Both the position numbers and the translations under genes were made by a program. From Gallaecimonas sp. GXIMD4217 (lineage in GTDB: Bacteria > Pseudomonadota > Gammaproteobacteria > Enterobacterales > Gallaecimonadaceae), in the NCBI RefSeq assembly GCF_038087665.1, contig NZ_CP149925.1, positions 957,455-1,021,454 on the forward strand: 64,000 nt of DNA, in the 5' to 3' direction. Below the pieces are notes generated by a model, which searched no databases, was not told the origin of the DNA, and saw nothing but the letters and a program-made list of their open reading frames with translations. Shown piece by piece: positions 32,544 to 40,855 of the stretch (positions are counted from its first letter, which is position 1; the number at the start of each line of letters is the position of its first letter).

Positions 32544-33584
32544 TCATTTGGCGACCAGGCCGTAGGGCAGTTTGGCGCGTCTGCCCAGGTCCGGCCCCTG
32601 GAAGCGCTGTTCGGGCCAGTTCAGCAGCGCCATGGCCAGCACGTTGCGGTGCTCGCCGCTGCTGAGTTCGAGCTTGCCGGATACCGACGGGATCAGCCCG
32701 GCCTCGGGGTGGATGCTGGCCTTGAGCCGCTGTTTCACTTCGCCTATCAGCGGATGGCCTTGCTGGCCGGTCAGCAGCAGGCACAGCGCCACTTCCGCCA
32801 TCACGTCTTCCGAGGTGCGCGCCAGGATGTCATTCCGGTGCGCCTCGAAGTAATCGAGGATCCACCTGTGGCGCTCGGCGGGGACCTGGCGCTGGTAGTA
32901 GCCGGAGTCGGCCAGGATGATGTGGGTCAGGCCGTAGATCTTGTTCTTGAACTGCTGCCTGGACAGCGCCTCGTCCCTGGCGTCCGGGTAGGCGCGTTGC
33001 ATGGCCAGATCGAAGTCGGCGCGCAGGTCGGCGACGCCCAATTGATACAGCCAGTACACGTAGTTGGCGGCCTGGGCGGCATAGGCGCGGATGAACCCGG
33101 GCTCCAGCAGCTTGGCCTGCAGCGCCTCATGGCCCTTGAGGTAGGCCAGCAGCCGCTCCTGGTGCCGGTGCTTCAGGCCCAGGTCGTCCACCTTGGCCAG
33201 CAGGTAGCTGAGGTACATGGCGTAACGGAGATCGCCCGTGTCCTTGAGCACCGCCCGGCGCTTCTTGCCCCTGGGGCCCTTGGAGATGTTGCCGATGAGC
33301 CGCTTGGACTCGGCCAGGCGGGCCTGGTCGTCGCCGAGCATGTCCACATAGTGGTTGAGGCGGCTGGCGGTGTCATAGGCGTCGTTGATGATGTCCACCA
33401 GGTAGCGCTTCTCGCCGCTGAGGCGGTACAGGCGCAGGGAATAGTGCTGGCGGGCCGCACCGGACAGCTCCAGGTAGCGGCTCTCGAAGGTGTGCTGCAG
33501 GGTGGCGGCGGCCTGGTGGTCGCTGATCGGGGCGGCGCCGAGCAGCAGCGGCAGGGCCGTGAGGGCAATGGCGAACAGGCGCAT
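32544..33584 (-). CDS. Exported protein, tandem paralogue 2, unknown function
   Basis: A 346-residue product with a signal peptide (MRLFAIALTALPLLLGA, cleavage near residue 18). It is mainly alpha-helical by composition. Motifs shared with the upstream neighbour are YSLRLYRLSGEKRYL, FKNKIYGLTHIILADSGYYQ, LTGQQGHPLIG and GEHRNVLAMALLNWPE. It may belong to a family of unknown function such as DUF3541, recalled from memory and not checked. No catalytic signature stands out, though conserved His, Tyr and Asp (GLTHI, SGYYQ) could be functional. RBS AAAGGA. It is last in the six-gene operon, 10 bp after its paralogue. Confidence 0.8.
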   Translation of the reverse strand: MRLFAIALTALPLLLGAAPISDHQAAATLQHTFESRYLELSGAARQHYSLRLYRLSGEKRYLVDIINDAYDTASRLNHYVDMLGDDQARLAESKRLIGNISKGPRGKKRRAVLKDTGDLRYAMYLSYLLAKVDDLGLKHRHQERLLAYLKGHEALQAKLLEPGFIRAYAAQAANYVYWLYQLGVADLRADFDLAMQRAYPDARDEALSRQQFKNKIYGLTHIILADSGYYQRQVPAERHRWILDYFEAHRNDILARTSEDVMAEVALCLLLTGQQGHPLIGEVKQRLKASIHPEAGLIPSVSGKLELSSGEHRNVLAMALLNWPEQRFQGPDLGRRAKLPYGLVAK

Positions 33585-33594
33585 GGCTTTTCCT

Positions 33595-34635
33595 TTATTT
33601 GGCGGAAACCGACCTGGGCAGGTCGTCCCTGATTTTCTTGTGGGCGGCCAGCCTCGGGCCCGGATGCAGTGTATCCGGCCAGTTCAGCAGCATCCAGGCC
33701 AGCACGTTGCGGTGCTCGCCGAGGGCCAGATCGGCGCTGCCCCTTTGTGACAGGATGAGCTGCTGCTCGGGATCCACCGCGGCCAGGATGGCGGCCCTGG
33801 TCTTGGCCACCACCGGGTGGCGTTCCTTGCCCAGCAGCAGGAAGACGATGCCCACCTCGGCGATGACGTCCGGCTTGGCCCTGGCCAGGATGGCGTCGAT
33901 GTTGTCCGCCAGATAGTCGGCTACCCAGCCGAACTCCTTGCTGGACACCGGCTGCTGGTAGTAGCGGGAGGCGGCGAACACCATGTGGGTGAGACCGTAG
34001 ATCTTGTTGTTGAGCTGCTGCTCGCTCAGCTTGCCGTCCCGATCGTCCGGGTAGGTGGCCCTGAAGGCGTCGATGAAGGCCTGGCGGTGGTCCTTGAGGC
34101 CCAGCTGTTTGAGCCACCAGGCATGGTTGGCGAGCTGGGCGGCCCAGGCGCGGATCATCTTGGGATCGGTGAGGGTCTTCTCGAAGTCGTAGCCCCTCAG
34201 CAGGTTGCGGAAATAGGGCTCGGCCGGGTGCTCGAAGCCCAGGGCGTCCAGGCGGCTCAGGTAGCGCAGCAGCTCGTCGGCATAGAAGAGGTATTCCTCC
34301 CGGCCCTGGATGGCGGCCTTGCGCAGCCGGCCACGCTGGGTCCTGGGCAGCGCCTTGACCAGCTGCTGGCTGTAGCCGCGTACATAGCCCGGGCGGATCA
34401 GGCCATGGCCTATGGCCTCCAGGCGGTCGGCCACCACATAGAGGTCGTAGAGGGCGGCGTTGAGGTAGCGCGGATCGCCGGTCATCCGGTAGAGGCGGAT
34501 GCCGTAATGGCCCTGGGTACGGGGCGGCAGCTGGAAGAGCTGGGCTTCCAGCTTCTCGCGGATGGCCTGGCCCTGTTCGGCCAGGGCGGGCTGCAGCAGG
34601 GCCAGCAGCAGGGCGGCCAGCAGCAATCTTCTCAT
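33595..34635 (-). CDS. Exported protein, tandem paralogue 1, unknown function
   Basis: A 346-residue product starting at ATG 34635 (MRRLLLAALLLALLQPALAE, a clear signal peptide), with RBS GGGAG. The frame extends to 34704 without support. It shares length and most motifs with the downstream gene: YGIRLYRMTGDPRYL, LNNKIYGLTHMVFAASRYYQ, LLGKERHPVV and GEHRNVLAWMLLNWPD. The ATG overlaps the stop of the M3-like peptidase gene (ATGA), so translation is coupled. The pair presumably arose by duplication and has diverged considerably in the middle region. Confidence 0.8.
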   Translation of the reverse strand: MRRLLLAALLLALLQPALAEQGQAIREKLEAQLFQLPPRTQGHYGIRLYRMTGDPRYLNAALYDLYVVADRLEAIGHGLIRPGYVRGYSQQLVKALPRTQRGRLRKAAIQGREEYLFYADELLRYLSRLDALGFEHPAEPYFRNLLRGYDFEKTLTDPKMIRAWAAQLANHAWWLKQLGLKDHRQAFIDAFRATYPDDRDGKLSEQQLNNKIYGLTHMVFAASRYYQQPVSSKEFGWVADYLADNIDAILARAKPDVIAEVGIVFLLLGKERHPVVAKTRAAILAAVDPEQQLILSQRGSADLALGEHRNVLAWMLLNWPDTLHPGPRLAAHKKIRDDLPRSVSAK

Positions 34636-36344
34636 GGTGTCTCTCCCAGGGCGCAGGCCAGCTGGTCCCGTCCGGGACGGCTGCCGCCGGCGCTCAGCAG
34701 GCAATGGCTGAAACCACGCAGGCTCAGGCTGTTGTTCGCCAGCCGCGCGCCAAGGCGCTCGGCCAGGTGGTCGGCATGGAGGTAGCTGACGTAGTTGGGG
34801 CCGTAGCTGGCCAGGTGGCGGAAGCTGTACTGGGGCGCCATGCCGTCCAGCAGGGGGCGGCGCAGGTAGGCCCGGTACAGGCGGCGGTTGATGGTATCCA
34901 TGGCGGACCGATCCGGCGCGCCTTCATGGTAGGCCAGGGCCAGGGCCGCCTTGAGGATGCGCTCATCCAGGGCGACGCCGTACTGGCGGGGATCAGGCTC
35001 TGGGGTGCGGCGCTGGCCGGTGATGCGGTGGTGAGCGGCCGGATCCCAGGCCAGGCGCTCCAGCACCTTGGCCGGCACTTCCACCAGCTCCGAGGGCAGG
35101 CGGATCCCGGCCAGGATCTGGTAGGGCTGGCTGGCCAGCAGGTTGTTGAGGGCGTGGCCGGACTCGTGGAGCAGGCTCTTGAGGTGTTTGACGCCCCAGC
35201 GCTTCCTCGGCAGGCTCAGCGCCAGCACCGAGGCCGGCGTCTGGACGCCGGTGACGCCCCGGCGCAGCTCGCGGTGGCGGTTATGGCCATACTTGCCGTC
35301 CCGCCGGTAGAGATCCAGGTACAGCTCGCCCAGCAGCCGCCCGTCCCGGAACACCTCGTAATGGAGCACGTCCGGGTGCCAGGCGGCCTTGGCCGTGGCC
35401 ACGAAGCGCAGCCCCAGCTCGTCGCTCAGGTGATCCAGCCAGCCGTCGATGACCCGCTCGGGCCGATAGCGAAAGCGGTGCTGGAAGGTGACCCTGGGCG
35501 GGGCCCAGAGCGGCGGCTGGCCGGCGGCCTGCCACTGGGTCTCGGCCCGTTCGCGGTTATCGGCGCTGAGCCTGTCCAGGAAGGCCCAGACCGCATCGGG
35601 CGAATTCAGCTGGCCGCCGGCCAGGCGCAATTCGGCGTAGTTGCTCTTTCCCTTGAGCTCGGCCATCTGCTGGCGCTGGGCCAGCAGCTGCGTCAGCACC
35701 GGGCCGTTTTCCTTTTCCAGCCGGGATTCCGAGGCCACGAACAGGCTCTGGCGGCAATGGTCGGAGGCGAGCCTGTGGTAAGTGGCGGTCGGCGCTGGCA
35801 GGGGGATGTGCCAGCCGTCCTGCCGGCGCCAGTTGTCCTTGAGGTTGCCGGCACAGGCCAGCGGCAGCACCGCCTTGGGCTCGGCCTTGTCTATGGTGTG
35901 GCGAAACTGCCGGCTGAGCCGGCGGGCCTCGGCCTTGGCCTGGCGGTAGGCGGGGCCGTCCGGTGTGCCCGTGCCGCCGGCCCAGAGGCTCAGGGCCCTT
36001 TTCTCCAGGCCCCGGGCGCCGGCCAGGCGCTGCCGGGCCTCGCGGCGGATGCGCGGGCGCACCGTATCGAAGGCCTGGCCCAGCCGCTGGATGCACTGGC
36101 GGGCGGCCCGGCGCTCGGCGGCATCGGGGGACAGATCGGCCAGCACATAGGCCTCATTGAGGGTATTGCGGGCCGGCAGCCGCCAGGCGTCAAGGCCCTT
36201 GAGCCAGGCCCTGGGCGCCTGGGGCAGCGCGGGAAATTCGGCCAGGGCGCTGGCGGCCGCCTCGCATTTGTCCTGGATGCCGGCCTCAGCCGGCCAGGGA
36301 TTCAGGCTCAGTGCCAGCAGCCATGCCAAAGACGTCCATCGCAT
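34632..36344 (-). CDS. Exported M3-like zinc metallopeptidase
   Basis: A 570-residue protein with signal peptide MRWTSLAWLLALSLNPWPA, putting it in the periplasm or outside. The zinc motif LLHESGHAL (HExxH near residues 390-394) is followed about 20 residues later by LPSELVEVPAKVLERLAW, the second M3 signature with the third zinc ligand Glu. GVALDERILKAALALAY and the Tyr-rich region ASYGPNYVSYLHADHLA match the substrate-binding helices of thimet-type oligopeptidases. It is shorter than cytoplasmic OpdA/PrlC enzymes. Its start lies 59 bp inside the upstream ATP-grasp gene, but a good RBS (AGGAAAGGG) and the signal peptide support it. Expected substrate: short peptides. Confidence 0.85.
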   Translation of the reverse strand: MRWTSLAWLLALSLNPWPAEAGIQDKCEAAASALAEFPALPQAPRAWLKGLDAWRLPARNTLNEAYVLADLSPDAAERRAARQCIQRLGQAFDTVRPRIRREARQRLAGARGLEKRALSLWAGGTGTPDGPAYRQAKAEARRLSRQFRHTIDKAEPKAVLPLACAGNLKDNWRRQDGWHIPLPAPTATYHRLASDHCRQSLFVASESRLEKENGPVLTQLLAQRQQMAELKGKSNYAELRLAGGQLNSPDAVWAFLDRLSADNRERAETQWQAAGQPPLWAPPRVTFQHRFRYRPERVIDGWLDHLSDELGLRFVATAKAAWHPDVLHYEVFRDGRLLGELYLDLYRRDGKYGHNRHRELRRGVTGVQTPASVLALSLPRKRWGVKHLKSLLHESGHALNNLLASQPYQILAGIRLPSELVEVPAKVLERLAWDPAAHHRITGQRRTPEPDPRQYGVALDERILKAALALAYHEGAPDRSAMDTINRRLYRAYLRRPLLDGMAPQYSFRHLASYGPNYVSYLHADHLAERLGARLANNSLSLRGFSHCLLSAGGSRPGRDQLACALGETP

Positions 36345-37260
36345 GGGACACCCTTTCCTCCGCGCTGTCGTGGCGCTTCTTCAACTTCTCGATATGGCGC
36401 AGCCTGGGCAGCAGGCCGCAGCCGTTGGCCACCTGGATGGACAGGCCGGGGCGGGCGTTGAGCTCCAGCAGCAGCGGCCCCTTCTGCTTGTCCAGCACCA
36501 GATCGGTGCCGATATAACCCAGGCCGGTCATTTCAAAGCAGCGGGAGGCCAGCACCAGCATCTCTTGCCAATGGGGGATCTCGATGTCCTTGAGCTGCTT
36601 GCCGGTGTCCGGGTGGTGGCTGATGGGGGTGGAGAACTGCACCGCGTTCAGGCAACGGCCGGTGGCGATGTCCAGGCCCACGCCCACGGCGCCCTGGTGC
36701 AGGTTGGCCTTGCCGTCGGACTCGTGGGTGGCGCAGCGCAGCATGGCCATCACAGGGTAGCCCTGGAAGATGATGATGCGGATGTCCGGCACCCCCTGGT
36801 GGGAGTAGCCCTCGAAGCGGTCGTCGAACTCGATGAGCTCTTCCATGATCGCCACGTCCGGCTTGCCGCCCAGGGAATAGAGGCCGGCCAGGATGTTGGA
36901 CAGGTGCCGCTTGATGTCCTCGAGGGTGATGACATCACCGGAGGCCTTGATGAAGTCGTCGCCGCTGCGGCCGGTGATCACCAGTATGCCCTTGCCGCCG
37001 GAGCCCTTGGCGGGCTTGATGGCGAAGCCATGGAAGGACTGCACCAGATCCAGCACGTGCTCTATCTCGTGCTGCTGCTGCACCATGCCCAGCAGCTTGG
37101 GCACGGTCAGCTGGTACTTCTGGCAGATCAGCTTGGTCCTGAGCTTGTTGTCCACCAGCGGGTAGAGGCTGCGGTCGTTGTAGCGGCCGATATAGGCCAC
37201 GTTGCGCCTGTTCATGCCGAGGATGCCGGCCCGGCTGAGGCTAAAGGGGCTGGCCCACAT
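36286..37260 (-). CDS. RimK-like ATP-grasp alpha-L-glutamate ligase-related protein
   Basis: A 324-residue ATP-grasp protein of the RimK-related group that forms amide or peptide bonds with amino acids such as glutamate. The nucleotide-binding lysine region is FAIKPAKGSGGKGILVI. Later motifs are MEELIEFDD and DIRIIIFQGYPVMAMLRCA, and LLLELNARPGLSIQVANG gives the metal-binding Glu and Asn. It is cytoplasmic, with no signal. The ATG follows the stop of the 7TM gene with no gap, and the 3' end overlaps the M3-like peptidase by 59 bp. This ligase, a 7TM inactive transglutaminase and a retropepsin form a known conserved trio; its substrate is not known to me. Confidence 0.9.
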   Translation of the reverse strand: MWASPFSLSRAGILGMNRRNVAYIGRYNDRSLYPLVDNKLRTKLICQKYQLTVPKLLGMVQQQHEIEHVLDLVQSFHGFAIKPAKGSGGKGILVITGRSGDDFIKASGDVITLEDIKRHLSNILAGLYSLGGKPDVAIMEELIEFDDRFEGYSHQGVPDIRIIIFQGYPVMAMLRCATHESDGKANLHQGAVGVGLDIATGRCLNAVQFSTPISHHPDTGKQLKDIEIPHWQEMLVLASRCFEMTGLGYIGTDLVLDKQKGPLLLELNARPGLSIQVANGCGLLPRLRHIEKLKKRHDSAEERVSHAMDVFGMAAGTEPESLAG

Positions 37261-38772
37261 CTAGTCGTTCTCCACCATGGCCCTGAAGCGCTTGAGCTCG
37301 CTGAGCTTGTAGCCGGTGTATTGGCCAATGAGCAGGATGAAGGCCAGCAGCACCAGGTGCAGCTCCGGGAAGTTGAAGGTCAGGTGGCTCATCAGCTTGG
37401 ACTGCATGGCCAGGTAGGCCAGCACCGCCACCAGCAGCGAGCCGGAGCCCTGGATCAGCACCTCCCGGGGGCCGTCTTCCTCCCAGAGGATGGACATCCG
37501 CTCTATGGTCCAGGCCATGATGATCATCGGGAAGAAGGTGATGGTCATGCCGGTGTTGAAGCCCAGCTGGTAGCCCACCAGGCTCATGATGGCGATGATG
37601 AACACCACCAGGATCACCAGGGTGGCGATGCGCGCCACCAGCAGCAGGTTGAGCCGCGACAGGTAGCCCCTGAGCAGCAGCCCGAAGGCCACCACGGCGA
37701 TGAAGCTGACCATGCCCGGCACCAGGGAGGTCTGCAGGAAGGCCACGGCGATCAGCACCGGCATGAAGGTACCTGAGGTCTTGATGCCGACCACGATGCG
37801 CATCAGCACCACCACGAAGGCGCCCAGGGGCAGCAGCAGCAGCATCTTGAACATGGACTGCTCTTCGATGGGCAGGCGGTAGAGGCTGAACGGGCTGAAG
37901 CCGCTCTCCTCGGCCTGGGCCCGGGCCAGCTGCAGGGCCGGCACCGTCTGCTTGATGATGGCGAAGGAAACGCTGGAGCCGGAGCCGCCGGTCACGTCCA
38001 GCAGCGATTCGCCGCCACGGTGCCAGAGCAGCAGGTTTTCCGGCAGGCCCTGCTGGCCGCTCTTGGGATCGAACACCAGCCAGCGCTGGTCGGCGTAGAT
38101 CTCCACCATGGGGGTCAGGCTCTGGCGACGGCGGGCGTCCTCCAGGTACAGGCCCAGGGACACCCGGGCCGGAATGCCGGCCTGGTTCACCAGCTTGTTG
38201 AGCAGCTCCGCCGGGCTGTGGTTGGCCAGCAGCAGGGCGGCGTTCTGGCCTGGCTCCGGCTGGTTGATCAGCTTCATCAGCTCCCGGGCCAGGGACTGGG
38301 GGCTGCTGGAGCGGGTCGAGGCCTGGCTGAGCAGCTGGGCGGCGGCGGTGGCCTGGGGCTCGTCCCAGTCCACCAGGGCCGGCTCGGGCGCCTCGGCTTC
38401 CGGGGCGTCCTCGATGTCGGGGTCGGCGATGAACTGGGCCTTGTAGTAGAGGGTCTGGGGGCCCAGGGCGCGGCGGATGGACCATTCACCACGGCGGTTG
38501 CCGTCGTGCTCGATCACCGAAAAGCCGTAGCCGGGGCTGGCGGCCTGCTCGGTGAACAGGCGAAAGCCCGGCGGGTTGTCGGGCAGATCCAGGCTGGCCA
38601 GCACCGCCCTGTCGCGGGCGTTGAAATCGACCCTGGCTTCCACCAGCCATACCGGCCGTTCCTCGCCCGGGGTGAAGGGCAGCTCCATCTGGCTGTGGCG
38701 CAGCCAGGCCAGGCTGAGGCCGCCGACGATCAGCAGCAGGACAATGACGTAGAAGGAGGCTCTGTTGATCAT
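37261..38772 (-). CDS. Inactive-transglutaminase/7TM membrane protein
   Basis: A 503-residue membrane protein: one N-terminal helix (about 7-25), a periplasmic region of about 275 residues of the inactive transglutaminase type (LTPMVEIYADQRWLVFDPKS), and a C-terminal block of about seven helices (residues 305-490, for example MLLLLPLGAFVVVLMRIVVG). In this family the transglutaminase-like domain lacks catalytic residues and probably binds peptide. The start overlaps the retropepsin stop (ATGA). With its neighbours it should form an envelope complex linking periplasmic peptide sensing to the cytoplasmic ligase; this is inferred from family context. Confidence 0.9.
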   Translation of the reverse strand: MINRASFYVIVLLLIVGGLSLAWLRHSQMELPFTPGEERPVWLVEARVDFNARDRAVLASLDLPDNPPGFRLFTEQAASPGYGFSVIEHDGNRRGEWSIRRALGPQTLYYKAQFIADPDIEDAPEAEAPEPALVDWDEPQATAAAQLLSQASTRSSSPQSLARELMKLINQPEPGQNAALLLANHSPAELLNKLVNQAGIPARVSLGLYLEDARRRQSLTPMVEIYADQRWLVFDPKSGQQGLPENLLLWHRGGESLLDVTGGSGSSVSFAIIKQTVPALQLARAQAEESGFSPFSLYRLPIEEQSMFKMLLLLPLGAFVVVLMRIVVGIKTSGTFMPVLIAVAFLQTSLVPGMVSFIAVVAFGLLLRGYLSRLNLLLVARIATLVILVVFIIAIMSLVGYQLGFNTGMTITFFPMIIMAWTIERMSILWEEDGPREVLIQGSGSLLVAVLAYLAMQSKLMSHLTFNFPELHLVLLAFILLIGQYTGYKLSELKRFRAMVEND

Positions 38773-39527
38773 TCCTTACCCTTGGCCGGCAGCTTGAGAC
38801 TGAATTCCCTGCTCACGTCCACCACCATCAGATCCTTGAGGATGTTGCGGCCGATCAGCAGGGGATACTCCAGGTGGGAGCGGTCGGTGAGGGTGAACTC
38901 CGCCTTCTGGGACACGGGCCCCAGCTGGTAGCGCAGCTCGACTATGGGGCGACGCTCCCCTTCCTCGGTATTGGACTGGAGGATACGCACCCAGCGCACC
39001 ACCTTCTTCTCGATGGGGGTGATGTCGGTGCCGTCGGGCAGCACCACGTGGAAACGGACCCAGTCGTCGCCGTCGCGCTCGAAGGTCTCGATATCGCGGG
39101 CATCCAGGGAGGCATAGGTGGCGCCGGTGTCGATGCGGGCTTCCAGCACGAAGTCCGGCGGCGACAGCCGCACCCGCTCCACGGCGCCCACCACCACCTT
39201 GTCGTCCTTGACCGGCATGGCCTTGACTTCGGGGCACTTGGGCTGGATGGCGGGAGGGCAGACCACCGCCTTCTTGGCGGTTTTCTCCAGGTTGGCCTTC
39301 AATTCGCTGAGGGTGGCCAGATGTTCTTCCTGGGTCTTCATGGCGGCCAGCAGGTTGTCTTCCCGCTGGGCCTGGTAGGCAGTCAGCTGCTGCTGGGTCT
39401 GTTGGTGCTGGCTCTGGACCTGTTCCAATTGGCCCTGGAGCTGCTGCATGTCGGCTTCCTTCAGCCAGACGCCCGGGGCACAACCCTGGAGCAACAGCAG
39501 CCCGCTGGCCAGTAGCGCTTTGCGCAT
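38769..39527 (-). CDS. Lipoprotein retropepsin-like protease (ATP-dependent zinc protease family)
   Basis: A 252-residue lipoprotein with lipobox LLLLQGC and lipidated Cys16. A Gln-rich coiled coil runs over about residues 25-85. A C-terminal single-lobe aspartic protease domain has the catalytic DTGA at residues 133-136 (EARIDTGATYASLD), followed by RPIVELRYQLGP and LIGRNILKDLMVVD. The Pfam name of this family mentions zinc and ATP, but the fold is retropepsin-like. It is the first gene of the operon, diverging from glsA over 126 bp. The RBS (AGAGGA) is about ten bases from the ATG. It would face the periplasm from a membrane anchor. Confidence 0.9.
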   Translation of the reverse strand: MRKALLASGLLLLQGCAPGVWLKEADMQQLQGQLEQVQSQHQQTQQQLTAYQAQREDNLLAAMKTQEEHLATLSELKANLEKTAKKAVVCPPAIQPKCPEVKAMPVKDDKVVVGAVERVRLSPPDFVLEARIDTGATYASLDARDIETFERDGDDWVRFHVVLPDGTDITPIEKKVVRWVRILQSNTEEGERRPIVELRYQLGPVSQKAEFTLTDRSHLEYPLLIGRNILKDLMVVDVSREFSLKLPAKGKE

Positions 39528-39653
39528 GAGTTCGACATCCTCTTGAGACTTCGGCAGTTATCCAAGCATAACGCGTTTCAACTAAAGCTGAACTGGTTGC
39601 TTTTGACCACCATTTATCGACAATGACGGCCCCCCGTACACTAGGTTTTCGTT

Positions 39654-40571
39654 ATGGCCGATTACCAGAGCATTCTTGACCGCATCGCCGACCAGGCCGC
39701 CGGCCATTTTGGCCAGGGCGCCGTGGCCGACTATATCCCGGCACTGGCACAGGTTCCGGGGGACCAGTTCGGTATCGCCTTATATACGACGGATGGCGAA
39801 CTTTTTAAAGCGGGACAGGCAGATAGGCGTTTTTCCATCCAGTCCATCTCCAAGGTGTTCTCCCTGGCCATGGCCCTGACCCGCTACGGCGACAACCTCT
39901 GGCTGCGGGTCGGCAAGGAGCCGTCCGGCACCGCCTTCAATTCCCTGGTGCAGCTGGAGTACGAGAAGGGGGTACCCCGCAACCCCTTCATCAACGCCGG
40001 TGCCCTGGTGGTGGCCGACGCCCTGGTGTCGCGGCTGTCGGCGCCCATCCACGCCATGCTGGAAACGGTGCGCAAGCGCGCCGGCGAGCCCAGCATCGTC
40101 ATCGACAAGACGGTGGCCGACTCCGAATACGAACATCGCTTTCGCAACGCCGCCATGGCCAACCTGATGAAGAGCTTCGGCAACTTCGACAACGAGGTGG
40201 AGCAGGTACTCAGGGCCTATTTCAACTACTGCGCCCTGTCCATGAGCGCCGTGGAGCTGGCCAGGGCCTTCAGCTTCCTGGCCACCGGCGGCCAGTGCCT
40301 GCAAAGCGGCGAGCAGTGGCTGTCGAAGCGCATGACCCAGCAGCTCAACGCCCTGCTGTTCACCTCCGGCCTCTATGACGCCGCCGGCGACTTTGCCTTC
40401 CGGGTTGGCATGCCCGGCAAGTCCGGGGTGGGCGGCGGTATCGTCGCCGTGGTGCCGGGCCGCTTCACCGCCTGCGTCTGGTCCCCCAGGCTCAATGCCT
40501 ACGGCAACTCGGCGGCCGGGATCTGGGCCCTGGAGCAGCTCTCCGAGGCCCTGGATACCACCATGTTCTGA
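39654..40571 (+). CDS. glsA: Glutaminase
   Basis: The 305-residue product is a glutaminase of the serine-dependent beta-lactamase-like fold, hydrolysing glutamine to glutamate and ammonia in the cytoplasm. The catalytic SxxK is in [16 protein letters not shown] (about residues 61-76). Other conserved parts are [46 protein letters not shown] and [15 protein letters not shown]. It is a stand-alone form without STAS or ankyrin domains. It diverges from the retropepsin/7TM/ATP-grasp operon. Confidence 0.96.
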   Translation: MADYQSILDRIADQAAGHFGQGAVADYIPALAQVPGDQFGIALYTTDGELFKAGQADRRFSIQSISKVFSLAMALTRYGDNLWLRVGKEPSGTAFNSLVQLEYEKGVPRNPFINAGALVVADALVSRLSAPIHAMLETVRKRAGEPSIVIDKTVADSEYEHRFRNAAMANLMKSFGNFDNEVEQVLRAYFNYCALSMSAVELARAFSFLATGGQCLQSGEQWLSKRMTQQLNALLFTSGLYDAAGDFAFRVGMPGKSGVGGGIVAVVPGRFTACVWSPRLNAYGNSAAGIWALEQLSEALDTTMF

Positions 40572-40658
40572 GCGCTGACACCTGCGTCATGGCCCGGGCC
40601 GCTACCAGCGGCTATGCTGGTTCACCATGGCATTGCGCCGGCACGGGAGAGGGACAGC

Positions 40659-40844
40659 ATGGGCAAGGAACGGATGGCAAAGGAAAACGCCGGCATCGCC
40701 GTTGGCGTTGTCATGGGCATGGCCTTCGGCGCCGTGTTTGGCGCCGCCTTCGGCAGCGTCGGGGTGGGGATCGCCCTTGGCATCTGCCTTGGCGCCGCCC
40801 TGGGCTCGCTGCCCAGGGTGCTGAAGATGGCCAGGCAGAAGTAA
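40659..40844 (+). CDS. Small glycine-zipper membrane protein
   Basis: A 61-residue product starting at ATG 40659 (MGKERMAKENAGIAVG), with RBS GAGAGGG. After a charged N-terminus the protein is one long hydrophobic stretch with regularly spaced glycines (GMAFGAVFGAAFGSVGVG), a glycine-zipper pattern favouring helix packing or membrane insertion. It ends in a basic tail (RVLKMARQK). Function unknown. The gene lies after glsA (87 bp) and ends 11 bp before the convergent DUF1835 gene. Confidence 0.65.
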   Translation: MGKERMAKENAGIAVGVVMGMAFGAVFGAAFGSVGVGIALGICLGAALGSLPRVLKMARQK

Positions 40845-40855
40845 ACCACGGGACC

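Noticed and set aside
34636-34704. Longer start for the exported paralogue at 33595-34635
   Set aside because: The extension hides a clear signal peptide and overlaps the upstream gene more than needed. The RBS supports ATG 34635.
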